The notes below the pieces were generated by a model, which worked only from the letters and a program-made list of their open reading frames with translations, did no database searches and had not been told where the DNA came from. Shown one piece after another: positions 1-12,203 of a stretch of DNA of 64,000 nucleotides (position 1 is its first letter; each line of letters starts with the position of its first letter). A program made the position numbers and the translations under genes. Source of the DNA: Spongilla lacustris (taxonomy: Eukaryota > Porifera > Demospongiae > Spongillida > Spongillidae); the NCBI GenBank assembly GCA_949361645.1, contig OX442431.1:2537122-2601121 (forward strand), given 5' to 3'.

Positions 1-3000
1 TTGATTGTTTGCACAAACATAACCAGTGTAAATCATTTGTATAAACATAAACCGCACGAAGCAATATTAAATTTTGCTATCTATAGATTAGCAAAGTTCG
101 CTACATAGCGCTACAGTACTGCGTGCACATCTATAAAGCCAACGTTCGTACAATGTAGTTACGTGAAATGTTCCAAGCCAATTAACGCACGCAAATAGGA
201 AATATTAATCATTTGTTCAAAATGGCCACGATGCGGTTGAAAAGGTAGGCATCATTTGCGTGCTTTAAAAAGTGGCAATCTGCATATGAAAAGTAACATC
301 AGTCGCTCTCGTGGTACATGGTAACGCTGTGGTGTAGATAGCAGCGATAAGTCTATAGTTGATCTGCTGTGGTGTGAAGTGTGAAAGCACATAGAGGGCC
401 AATAATAAAGTATGAATACGCATTTGGAAAAGATCGGTGCGTCAAACATATAGAAGCTGAGCTATATCGCTGTTGTTTTTAAGCTACAATAACAATAACA
501 CAAGTTTAATACCGGGGTCATTCTAGGGAAATTCGTACTGCCTAAATCTCATATACCAACACCACTTCCCATATATATTCTTCTCATAATTCCTTTTTGT
601 TTAGTGTGTTTTCATAGTCACCAAGATTAGTCACACTAGGAATTATGAGGGAGGACTAAAGATGGCTGCCAGGATTTGAAGTAGTGCCCCAGCCGAGTGC
701 ATGAGAATCCTGAACATCTGATCAGCTAAGTAACGTATTGGTACTAGTATCTACCCACCCTAAAAGTTTGGTGAAAAAGGATGTTATTTTTTTGAAACAA
801 CAAAACTGATCACAAATTCATCAGTTATTAAACCCCAATAAACCAATTCCTATAAAGTCTATCACTGCTATGAATGCCAACATAACATCCATAAATGTAT
901 ACAAAGATACTGAACATATAGACAAAAATAGTCAAGCAATTCTATTCTAAACAGACCCAAGTTGCCCTAAAAAATTAATTATTCAGAAATTGAAGTGAAT
1001 AAGCGGTACCACTTGGGGTATGCATATATTAAGTGATTTTGGACAAGGTGTTAGAATAGGCAGTACATATTTGCCTAGAATGACCTACCGGGGGTAAATA
1101 TTAAAAGTGCGAATGCTATATAAATATAAATTAAGCCGAGAGATCTAACCCCCCTAGCTGATCGGATATTGCAATACTAGCATTAAGCTAGAGCAAGACC
1201 CCTAAATGTATTTTACCATACAGAAATGGTGTAGTATGAAGTGTTGAAAATAGAAAGTCGATAGTATTTACCATTTGGAAGTTTATAGCAAATCAAACGC
1301 AAGGCATTTTTGTCACTTTGTATATACAACCGTACGTGTACATGTAAACATGTGACGTATCATTATGAAAAGCAAAAAATTTTGTGTGAACTTTCCCATA
1401 TCATGTTTTAATCATTCTTATCTGTCTGGGGGCACCATGATTGTGATAACATAAAGATGGGGCCTGGTTCAACCACAAGCTAGGTTCTTTCCAGGATCGC
1501 CAGTTTTATGGCTTCTAAAGCCACTACAGGTTACTACTATCAAAGTAAATTAGCTGAAGATTGAAATTTAAATCCCCTTACGAAAATAATAAACCAAACT
1601 TGTCTAGTGCTTCAGTATAAACAATAACATCATGACAAAGACACAATGCAATAAACCTCTCATCCAAGTGTCAGATGGAGAAGGTTCGAGTGTGGGAATG
1701 AGTGAGTGTTATCTCTGTTGTCTGAGCTTTCTACATGTAAGTATTGACAGTTTTAATAGACTATAGCTATTCACCAGCTGTATCTAAATATGCTTGCTAA
1801 AGTCCAATTGATTCTATAGTACACTGGGATCAAGTGCATGTATTTAGGTAATCTTATCACAACATTTCAAAACCTACATGTACATAGAGAGTACTAACAT
1901 ACTGTCAGATACATGTACTCCCAGATAAAATGTTGTACTGAAACTCAACAATTCATTTACTAAAACTGACAACCAACAAACTTGAGTGCAGGACACATGT
2001 TATCGTTTCACAATTTGATGTACCCTCTATTGAACAATAATAACTTTCACCTATCAGTGCACAAATCCCATTTATTTGCAAAAATCACAAATAACTGTAT
2101 GCACACAACCCCCAACTACACAACAATTTGCACAAACTCACATGACTACAACCACCAAGCACAAATTGCAACTACAACCTCTAACACATACCCCCTGCCC
2201 CCACCACCATTCATGTTCCCACTACCACACATGTCCCCGCCCCTTTCATGCAAATGGCTCTACACCCAATTGTCTCTTGTCTGTTCCAACTAATCACACG
2301 TTCTTGCCCCCTACATCCTGCCATTTACCAACATGTCCCGGCCCCTTTATGAACATGTTCCCTACCCTTACCACAATAGACCCCTCAACCCTACCACACC
2401 CCAACCTTGCCCCTTACCATAGGGCTGAAGCTTATCAGCTGCTATCAAGTCAATAAAATTGGTAAGCAAGACACTGACATCTCTTGCTGCAAGGTCAGCA
2501 TAGCGATACTACAAATGAGAAAAGCACACCAGCTTATCACATGCGCATACACACCATCATACTTGCACACATGCACATACATACATACCGCATCTACATG
2601 TATGCAAGCATACACACAAATACACATTGTATCCACTCAAACATGTATAGAAACTAGCAAGCCCATCGAAACCAAACTATGTCTGCTAACTTTATCAATT
2701 ACGCAGCGCACAATACAGGTCTAATTATACATGTAGGACGTCACCCCCGCTGTTTACCAGTACGTTACTAGTATTCTAAACAGCTAGAGCAACGTTACTT
2801 GAGTATAACTGTGTATGGTGCTAACAAAGGAGCCTATTAGGGTTGTTTTAAACTCCAACAGAAAATTTCAAACGAATGCTATTAAAAGGGCGGCCTGGCG
2901 CATAGCGTAGTTTGGCAGTGAAGTACAAAACCAGCAATATAGTCGCTTACCCCTTTTAGCCTGGCTTTGATATCTTCGACACTATTCGGTGGCATTTGTT

Positions 3001-3880
3001 TATCAGAATGCCATAATTCGATGCGCGCAGGCTTTCTATTAATATACTATGTATATAGAATGTGATTTGTCTAAATTTACGGGAGCAATTAGTTGCGTGG
3101 GCGTAGAAATTTTTAATGGGCGTATCCCACAATGCTAATATATATGTTTACAAATAGAATACGCACAGTTTTAGAACTTGCGTGTGCACTTTCAGATATC
3201 AATACCTGTATGAATGCTACGCTAAAGAATACTATTTGTGGTAAGCAAAGACCAACCCCCTTTTGATCCCGGGCTTTATTTCACACCGCTACCACTGATA
3301 TCAGAGGTTCTCACCAGATTGTGGTGACTGGTACGGCCGGATTCATCGAAAATACATAGGCCTACCACTCGTTCGTCTCCACAGCACGCAACCGAAGTTA
3401 CCGAACGGAACCAACCGTATTTCGCCATATGACATATCTGACATTTTTCATTCGATTTGCCATTGTTCACTGTCTATGCATGGTCCCTGTGTGACCGATT
3501 TTCAGGTTTTGCAGGTTAATCGATTATTATATTCGCGATTACCTTTATGCAAGTGTGTAGTGTGTATGTGTGTATCAGTGTATGTATGAATTTGTTGCCC
3601 CCCCCTCCCATTAATGAATTGCAGAGTAATATTTAATGAACTTAAACTATTACATGTGTTAAATAAAAATTAATTAGTACATTGCATATATATCAAAGTT
3701 TAGAAACCCCTACCCACTCGTATATGGCCTATCGCACGGGGGACCTCTAGTCTTGTCCCCACCCCCCACCCCCCACCCCCACAAAGTTGGAACCCCCCCT
3801 TTTGAAATCCTGGATACATGCCTGCCCTCTGCTTGCAAAGAGCAACTCATTGGACAGGGTGCCAGGCTACAGGTACACGT
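1..3880. other. Non-coding stretch, no gene recognised
   Basis: This is AT-rich sequence with only short, compositionally biased open frames. The frames at 1982-2456 are proline, threonine and histidine rich because of C/A-rich DNA and are not convincing. Several copies of the octamer TACATGTA occur here, for example near 1339, 1733, 1875, 1911, 2597 and 2729. I see no splice-bounded exon, RNA gene or transposon terminus that I could defend. Confidence 0.5.
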
Positions 3881-3883
3881 ATG

Positions 3884-4205
<322 letters not shown>

Positions 4206-5111
4206 AATACAGAACATACATATACACACGAGGGAGTAATCAATACTAATAGCACAAGAAAAGATGTAGCTGCTTCACTAATAGAAGCTCCATCAGCCAC
4301 CTCCTCCCCTTCCAAACCTGGCTACCTTCCACTCTCCAACACACCCTACCAGGCCATGATGTTGAAAATCTTGATCAGGTGATTCCTGGTGGCATTGTGG
4401 TTCCATTTCACACACATCACAGTAGCCACTTCCATATGTTATCCAGCAGAAATGCATGTGTTCTTGGCTATGATCACATGCAGTATTCAAGTGCATAATG
4501 CTCATGGTCACACCCAGAATACTGCCAAATGAGGCTGAGCACCATAGGGACCCATGTACAGCTTGCCAGGACTCAGTCCAGCCCTGAGGTCTCAGAGCTT
4601 CACTGGTTCAGACGTTGCTCCCCGACACAACTACTCCTTTTGTAAGGATGCCAGTCCAAAGACTTCACATCTGCTGGTGGAGGAAGGTGAAGAGATACAT
4701 GTAAGGGGTGAGGTGATGAAGGAGTGGTTATGTAAGGGGGACAGTGTGGAGGCAAAGAAGAAATAAATCAGCAAGGTAAGAGGGAGCGAGATGTGGAGTT
4801 ACAAGTGGTGAGAGGAGAACTCCAAAAGGTTGTTTGGATACTGCTACAGACTAAAAGGCCAAGCCACTGTACATGTGCTGCTAATGTTTTAGTAAAACTG
4901 ATTTCCAATGAAAAGAGGCGTGTACAACCCCCTCCCCCCACTGATAAGCGAGTACGACATCACTCCCCAAAATCGCCCCTAAACATCCTTCAGATCATGA
5001 ATATAAATGTTCTGATATTTGATTTCTGCTTAAAACCTAACCTGTAACATGCTGAAATGTTAAAAACATACTCCACACATTCAAATATACACACATAAAT
5101 ACTCCATGACG

Positions 5112-5121
5112 AGACACACAC

Positions 5122-5209
<88 letters not shown>
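5112..5209. repeat. (CA)n microsatellite
   Basis: Nearly pure CA dinucleotide of about 95 bp with two CG interruptions. A looser CA/ATGCAC-rich zone continues to about 5460 and abuts the start of the Roc-gene fragment at 5466. Confidence 0.95.
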
Positions 5210-5212
<3 letters not shown>

Positions 5213-5465
5213 AACTCCTCTAGCATGAGAGGTTCAGTTCCAATCTATAGTCTGTCCAAATTGCCCAAACACTAGACTATTTGAGACCCCATGTGAGTGG
5301 AAGAAACAAATGACACAAATGAACACACAAGTACAATACTCACGTGCAAACACACACACATGCACCTACATGCACCCATATGCACTAACATTCACATGCA
5401 TATACATGCACTCACATGTCTGCATACACATGCACATGCACATAACATGCACACAATACATACAC

Positions 5466-6039
5466 TATCAGAGAAAACAGATACTATTATCTATGGATAA
5501 ACCCAATTTTCATGTTAGCACAGGTCTGGCTGATAACCCTGTACAGGCATTTGTGGGTTCTGTAGAGTCTAGTTCTATTGTAGCTGGTGTAGATGAGAAC
5601 GATACAGGTAGGTGGGAGGTTATGGGTGACAAAAAGCTATTGGAGGTCCTTGTAAAAGGCTGCCAATTAGAGCCTGCACTTCCAAAGATTCCCATAGAAA
5701 CACTAGTAACTCCACATTCAGCTCATCACGAACCATATGAAGCTCCAGAAAGGGCAGCATTTAAACCAGATGACAATCCATCATCTCCATCTATTAACCC
5801 TTCTCAGCGGTTTCCTAAAAGGACCAAGTTCTATGTTAACCCAGCCTAGTTATTGATTTTTTCAGAAAAATAAAAGATTCTAAACTGAAGAATGTGAAAT
5901 TGATGTCCAATTGATTGACAGTGGTGGGCAGCCACAGTTTCTTGAGCTCTTGCCTGCCTTTATTCAAGATGTGTCCATGATTCTTTTTGTTGTAAATCTT
6001 TCAGAACACCTTGATCATTGTCCAGAGATCTACTTCTAT
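5466..6039 (+). pseudogene. Truncated copy of the Roc-GTPase gene
   Basis: This plus-strand segment is a clear paralogue of the middle of the minus-strand gene at 12.2-14.2 kb. It matches from a few residues after the P-loop region, through the linker with STGLADNPVQAFVGSVES, to the switch-II-like IDSGGQ and the strand ending in EIYFY. It lacks the P-loop, the rest of the GTPase, the COR-like region and the death domain. A net loss of about 10 bp near 5840 puts the frame into a stop (TAG at 5847-5849), and an insertion near 5480 disturbs the 5' end. The 5' edge is CA-rich repeat and the 3' edge is an A-rich stretch (6030-6066). Because the copy stops inside the domain, the A-rich edge is not a retrocopy tail. 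Confidence 0.85.
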
Positions 6040-6069
6040 AATAAAAAAATAAAAAAAATTAAAAAACTC

Positions 6070-7118
6070 GAGCTCAGGTTAGATTAATATTTTAATTAAG
6101 TGATGTGGGATGTATAGACCTAGATTATTTGCCTGCTTGTAGATATGAATATAATTACTTTTTACTCAATCCATGTCTACATCACCAATTTATTAATTTG
6201 CTTTGTTCAACGACGGATTATTGTACGTCACGGGAAATTTGAAAAGGATTGGATATATGAATACCTAGCTGACATATTACAATACAGGTGACAGGTTCGT
6301 GCATACGGAACCGATTTTGAAGCGATTTCAATGCTCCTTCCGAAAGTTGCAATTGTTGTGGTGTATAGTGAAATGGTGTAGTGTGATCCGTTGACAATAA
6401 CATTTACCGTTTGGAAATTTGAGATTAAAGCATTTCAATAGCTATATGTAAAATTGTAGATATATATAACTGAAAGACTTTTGTGCCACATGCATACATT
6501 TGCTGTTAAACACAACTATAAGCATACCATTGTAAGCGCTTTGATAGATATTATCTTGCTTACCTGGCCTGCTGGTCCGCACTGAGCAATACATGTAGTT
6601 CATAGGATAACACATTCCGCGAATCTATAATAATATTATTATTTACTGAAAAGAATCGTACCGGTATACTACTGCCGAACCAGGTACACAATACTATATC
6701 TACATAGCAAGCACAATAATTTTGATACATACAGTCTTGGAATGAATACGCAGTACCCAGCGGTGGCGCACCAATATAAAAAGTGACACGGCGGTCAGGG
6801 GGTTGCAAATTCCACCTAGCCTGGACCTTTATGGCCAGGTGAATCAGTATAAATACAAAGCAAAACAACTCTAGCTAACAGTTAACGATTGAAAGCTGCA
6901 TGATTATAGGGAATTACGATGAGAGTATTATAAATATAACAATTTACATATAAATCAAACATTTACCTATGATACTAAATCGACATTGATTCAATGAATT
7001 CATGCATGTGACACAATGCCAGGTTACTCGTGCATTCGCTTTAATCTTATATATTCCACGCCCGAAATAGTTCGTTAAGAAACTGCCCCTTTTTATGCCT
7101 GCATGCTATGGCTAATAA
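6070..7118. other. Non-coding stretch, nothing recognised
   Basis: AT-rich sequence without a supported exon. Open frames at 6218-6403 and 6560-6868 on the minus strand have no family resemblance and no splice-site support. Confidence 0.45.
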
Positions 7119-7123
7119 ACAAT

Positions 7124-7723
7124 CAGTGGCGGATCCAGGACTGAAATATGCATGGTGTATGTGTAGGATGGCACCAATGCAGGGAAGTACCCCCTCGCGG
7201 CCACCAGGCAGGGTTTGGGGGAGCGCTATAAGCTAGAAGTTTGCGAGTTATCATTATTAATCACCGGCATGAAATTTCAGTACTCCTAATTATTCAGCTA
7301 CCAGTGTCTACATTATGTACCGGCATTAGATATTTGGCGGCCCTAGGCGAAAAAGGTCATGGTGGCCCATCCGTGGAAATTTCACAGCGCGCGCGTATGC
7401 GCGTAATGTTGTGTTGTTTATGCCTAAAAGGCGAACCAAGTTTAATGTGCAACGTACAACAACGCGGAACTGAAACAACAGGCAACATGTTATTGACAGT
7501 TACGCGGAACTGCCTGAAACATATTATGCGGAACAGAAACAATGGGCAACAACGCGGAACTGTAACAACGGGCAACAAAGGGCAACAATTGGAACTGGAA
7601 AGAACGTTAAAAGCTAGCGCTAGATAAGATCGCCAAGTTAATAAAACGTGCGTTCTTTGCTAACTTTAATTATGCAAGGACAGTTAATATTAAAATGGGT
7701 GAACCATGGTAGATCCGCCCCTG
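7124..7723. mobile_element. Non-autonomous hAT-like transposon, 600 bp
   Basis: The left end reads CAGTGGCGGATCCA and the right end, read inward on the other strand, CAGGGGCGGATCTA, giving TIRs of about 14 bp. ACAAT stands directly outside both ends (7119-7123 and 7724-7728), so a 5-bp target duplication is likely. The interior has a few repeats of a GGCAAC/GCGGAACTG phrase (7440-7590) and no transposase. TIRs of this type with a 5-bp duplication recur at 26.87 and 53.77 kb, and the last carries a hAT-type transposase remnant, so I infer the same group. Confidence 0.75.
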
Positions 7724-8382
7724 ACAATGCACTATCAACTACGAATTTTGAGTCAACCTATAGGAAGCATCTTTTGGTCGATGCTAGCCCTTGAAATGCA
7801 GCAGTGAAATCTGGACACTTCATAAATTATTTGGCAAATTTTTCTACTGCTGTCGAACTATTACAAACCTGACAATCAATTCGAACTGATCTATAGGTGA
7901 CTCAGTAACCTCCATCCACTCAGTAACATCCATCTGCTCCTTACTTCCACCTTAATTCGCAGAGGAGCTCCGTGTTGGATTGATGTTTGCTGATCGGCGT
8001 TCAACGTTGCCGCCAGTTTTATACACGCACATGCACTGCATGATGTGGAATTTTTGTGTTGGAGCACGATTCCTGCTCAACAGTTACCTAGGACTGAGGT
8101 GCTATAGTTTTGGTACAGGTCTTTTCAGTTTTGGCTTAGTTTGAACCTGAAGTGGCCTGGCTCCTAACATACACATGCATGTACACATGCAAGACAATTC
8201 AAGCGCGAAAATCACGTGCTGCATGACAGCGTAGAAGTTACTTTAGAATGTGGTTTTTTTCACACTGGACAGCACATCAGTTTGTAAATGCGACTGTGTA
8301 CAGCGATCTACTAACGCGATAGCGGATCTAGTGTGACTATTTCATTACCAAATACTGTAAGCGGACCTAGCGACAGGCGGGT

Positions 8383-8420
<38 letters not shown>
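8383..8420. repeat. Poly(G) tract of 38 bp
   Basis: An uninterrupted G run lies just inside a CAGGGGCGGATCCAGG end (read inward from 8474 on the minus strand). I could not find a matching left end with confidence, so the surrounding MITE may be truncated. Confidence 0.9.
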
Positions 8421-8422
<2 letters not shown>

Positions 8423-8455
8423 GCAAATACACCCAATGCCCCCTCTATGGCTACG

Positions 8456-8474
8456 GGCCTGGATCCGCCCCTGA
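8456..8474 (-). mobile_element. Terminus of a hAT-like MITE
   Basis: CCTGGATCCGCCCCTG at this position is the reverse complement of the CAGGGGCGGATCCAGG end type seen at 7124. The poly(G) tract lies about 50 bp inside it. The other end of the element is not clear. Confidence 0.5.
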
Positions 8475-9413
8475 ATATGGCAAGTCCACAATCGTCACGT
8501 GCACACCTACTGTCTGGGGATAAAGCCTCATAAAGTGGTACGGCGTTGCGCACGTTTTACAAAAGTACGCAAAAAAGCGGCGGCCAGGAGGCCTTTTAAA
8601 TAGCAGCCATATATTGGTACTATTACGCGACTCTTGCCTGCTACTTACCTTTCCCATTTGAAGCAGTGTTTTTGCCAGGGGCTTCATCAGCAAATTTGCT
8701 TTTAAGACCTAAAATATCATCACCATGCAGAACTGAAGTACAAAGGAAGTGAAATTAAGTCTTGCTCAAAAAGCTTCTAGATATTTCTCTTTTTCCCTCC
8801 GAGCATGCTCAGATGTTAGCAGGACAGCATCTACAGTGCATGTGGTGAGTATGACAGGGCATCTGTGCCTAATGGAATAATGCCTCTCTCACACAGATCA
8901 GCAATCAAAGCAGGAATACCTCTTCCACTGTTTGTCTTTGAATGCAATGGACACAAGATGGTGCAGCATCTTGCACTTAAGTGACACTGAGTATAACTCA
9001 GCAACCTAATGCATGCTGAACAACAAAGTCATTTTCACAACATTGAGGTACTTCAGAGTGATCCCACTCCTTGGATGGGACAGCTGCATTTAATTTAAGA
9101 TGGTGTACGTGAATATAGGTTAACAGAAAATAATGAGGCCAGTGAGTTAAACATTTTGTGTCTAAGATGTTGCTTGGATAGCAGCTTCTCTTTAGTACTT
9201 ATGTTCCATCAATTCTGTGGGACGAAAATTAATGACAGGGTAAAGGGCAAACATAATTTATTCCAAAGTTGTCTATACACTAATCCTCTGAAAGGAGGAT
9301 TTCTAAGGACCTTTATTCTGGGCCATTATAAATCTGGCAACTGCAGTATATTGGCATCTGCTCCAATGGGGAGCCTACAGAGCTGCCGCCATACCTTCTA
9401 GCTCTGAGTCACT

Positions 9414-9860
9414 TTACCATGCTGTGAACATAGTCAGAATAACAAATTGCACTGTGGGGATGATGAAACCTTTTAGAAATTTTTTTAAATTAAAATCTCT
9501 CCTTCTAACAAAATAATTGGTTATTTTTTCATTTAAAAGTATAATATTATAATCCTGTAATAGTAATAAACATTTAGTCTTGCATACTGTCAATGATCCA
9601 TGCACATTACTGTCACAAACTTCCATTCTACCTGCTTTCATCTTGGGTGTGAACAACGATAGATGTATCAGTGATTTGAGCTCAGCTGCAATTTTACTTT
9701 GTGGGTCATCTTGCACTCTCATGTCATTTGTGCTATGCAAATTTTATCACACCTCGCACTTTACAGTAGGTGAACCATCCCATATGAGTTTCAGGGTGTT
9801 TGTTATGCAAGTCACATCACCTTGTTCCCAATTTAAGAATAAGTGTCATTGATTTCTATG
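9414..9860 (-). pseudogene. Unrecognised decayed reading frame
   Basis: A 108-residue minus-strand frame (9740 down to 9414) continues upstream in the same frame to about 9850 when two adjacent stops (TGA TAA, near 9752) are ignored. The continuation ends in a cysteine- and tryptophan-bearing segment. The composition (basic, hydrophobic clusters, a KMEVCDS-like stretch, several cysteines) looks protein-like. I cannot assign a family. It may be a decayed transposase or host gene fragment. The flanking 8.5-9.4 kb and 9.9-10.4 kb show nothing else I can support. Confidence 0.3.
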
Positions 9861-10451
9861 AGCAATATTAATTGGGCACATGATTTGAGAATTAGCTATA
9901 ACACGTGGTGAGCATGTTGCCACAATGTGAAGTACACATCATTGAGCGGGCTGTACACATGCATGTAGATTCCTCAACTGAAATATTTCTAGTGCTACAT
10001 CAGAAATTGTGCGTGCATTATGGTCCAGTTGGTTGTGCGTATAATTTACATTATGTTATACTCCAATAAATGATACATCCAGATTGACTACATGTTCAAA
10101 GTGTCACATGCAACTAAGTATTACGACTTTACGAGTATCATGAGAACATCACAGACAGACTTGATGCCAATCCGCTTGTCGCCTATGAATATAAAAGGCT
10201 GCGCACTCTGCGCACCCATGTCATTCGTACGCGCACGCAATCGTTACCAGCGTCAGATTTGCTTGCATTAATTGTCGCGATCAATGTCACGTGAGTGTGT
10301 ACAATCTCGCTGATGCAACGCTGCTCAATCACATGCAAATTAAGATAACATCACATGATCCTAATAAGTGATGTAGATTTTACATCTAACATATAAAAAT
10401 TAAAAAAAAAACTGAAAAAAACTCTAGGTGTCTTTGCACACACTAAATATG

Positions 10452-10755
10452 TTATAAACAGTACTTGGCATTTAGATTGTCAGCCAAACCATTCTCTCCA
10501 ACAGCTGGTCTCCTCAGGATGTCTATAATGTGGGTCCATGCCATGTGTACATGCTTGATGACCAGTCCCGCTCGCTCCATTCAATAAACACATTTTCAAA
10601 TGACTTCAGGTGTGAATTTGGTTCCTTAGAAGTCTGACTTTGGATACTATCTAGTATTCCAGTTGGTAGCTGCAACTGTATACCCACATCTCTCCACTTT
10701 GCAGGGATGACTGCTGCAATGTCATTCATAAGATCCTTTAGTAGTGGGACAACAC
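10452..10755 (-). pseudogene. Last exon of Roc gene: death domain
   Basis: The exon opens after a TTAG acceptor at 10755 and reads, in the phase of the preceding exons, into a death-domain-like sequence. Its landmarks are IPAKWRDVGIQLQLP, a SIQ turn, and a late helix around W-SERDW leading to YTW. In this family YTW continues as an IIDILRRPAVGENGLA helix, and that helix is present here but in another frame. A tandem duplication of CATGG (10536-10545 on the plus strand reads CCATG twice) causes the shift. Without it the frame would run to a TAA at 10452-10454. The domain would mediate homotypic death-fold contacts. As it stands the exon is disabled, unless this is an assembly error. Confidence 0.8.
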
Positions 10756-11629
10756 CTAACCAGCAAAGTAACTGTTAAGCAACCACTCGTTGTAAGGAAG
10801 TACATGTATGTCTTACATACAAAAAAATGCAGTACACATCATAGTACTGTGATATGCAACTATGAGTAAGAGCTACAATTGTATAAGCATGTGACAAATG
10901 GACATAAAGATAGAGATTGATAATGACATGGAGATTGCAAAAGATATTTTTAGTTAATCAGTTTTTTTTTACAAATACTCAGATAATCTCAATAACCTGC
11001 CAAACCTGTATGTAGCATATTTGTGCTTGAAATATTCATGACTTTGAATTTACGTGGGGACAAGATGCAAAAAACAATCAAAGGTAGAGCTGGGCTATGC
11101 TACAGGTATGGGCGTGTGGCTGATGCAACACACCTGACTAAGTCAGTTTGATCTGCAAAAGAGCCATCCACAATTATCGTCGCATTATGGCCAGTTTCAT
11201 GCAGATACCAATTTTTGAGATTTCGTTTCTCAATGTATTTATTTAGATCACAATGAGTGTGGGGCTTGTATTATATCAAGCATCAGAGACATATAAACAC
11301 TCTTCAGTACAGCAATGATATCATAATGAAAGGGGTTAATATATGGAGGTGACAATAGGTGGAAATGTTGCAACTTTCACTTGTCTTTGAACAGCAGTGC
11401 AGCCTTAATCATGACTTGAGAAACATCCAACAGCTACAACACAGGGCTACTAGTACACTCACAAGTTTGGTGCTAAAAGTGTGATTCCACCAACCACCCT
11501 ATCAAGCCATGCACTTTTGAAATACATGGACAAGTGTTGGTGAATTTAACATCGGTAACATAAAACAGCAATTAGATCTATAGTAGTTTGCATTGTCATG
11601 TACATGTAATGCACTATATTACATTGTAC

Positions 11630-11665
11630 CTGTTCGTTGTCGCTTAAGAGATGGTAATTCTTCAC
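11630..11665 (-). pseudogene. 36-nt micro-exon of Roc gene
   Basis: The segment lies between an acceptor (TACTTGCAG) and a donor (GTACAAT) on the minus strand. Both of its splice phases are 1, matching the donor of the large exon at 12204 and the acceptor of the death-domain exon at 10755. The 12 residues encoded (GEELPSLKRQRT plus a split glycine) form a basic linker between the cysteine patch and the death domain. The phase agreement of three consecutive exons is the main evidence. Confidence 0.75.
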
Positions 11666-12203
11666 CTGCAAGTATAAATAGAGTATGCTTTCCTTAATAA
11701 GGAACAGTTGTCTCATGGTACCAAGTGACAGAGTACTTTATTTTCATGATTTTGATGTATTCATATACACATGTACAAGACTCACCTAGCTGGCCAAGAT
11801 TCTTATTTACGTGTGTTCATTCAATAACCTATTGCACACAATACCAATCCTCTTCCTAATTAATACTTTTACAATCACCAATCAGTTGCAAGTGCCATTC
11901 ATTCCAAATGACAATCAGCTAGGCTTATGGGTAGTAGACTAATACAAAGTTCAACAATAATAATTGCACTAAAAGTAAGTGAGGATAAGGTGCTTGAGAG
12001 CTTGGTTATGCTACAATTGATGGTAGTCAGAGGCATAGTGTTTGTAAGAGCATTATTGTATACATGTATTTAGATGCTGATATGCTGTGTGTACATAATT
12101 ATAATGACTACATAATATTAAATGTCTACAGGTTATAAAATGTTAAATGTGTTGCAAAATGTATAAAGTGGGCACTATAAATCTACTGAGACATATTACA
12201 TAC

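Noticed and set aside
1982..2724. Plus-strand frames of 103-126 residues
   Set aside because: Pro/Thr/His-biased low complexity, overlapping in different phases, no splice or domain support.
6030..6066. A-rich tail after the Roc fragment, suggesting a processed retrocopy
   Set aside because: The copy ends in mid-domain rather than at a 3' UTR, so a poly(A) tail is not expected there.
8740..9110. Minus-strand patch with KLNAAVPSKEWDHSEVPQC, reminiscent of a retroelement protein
   Set aside because: Too short and too many stops to assign.
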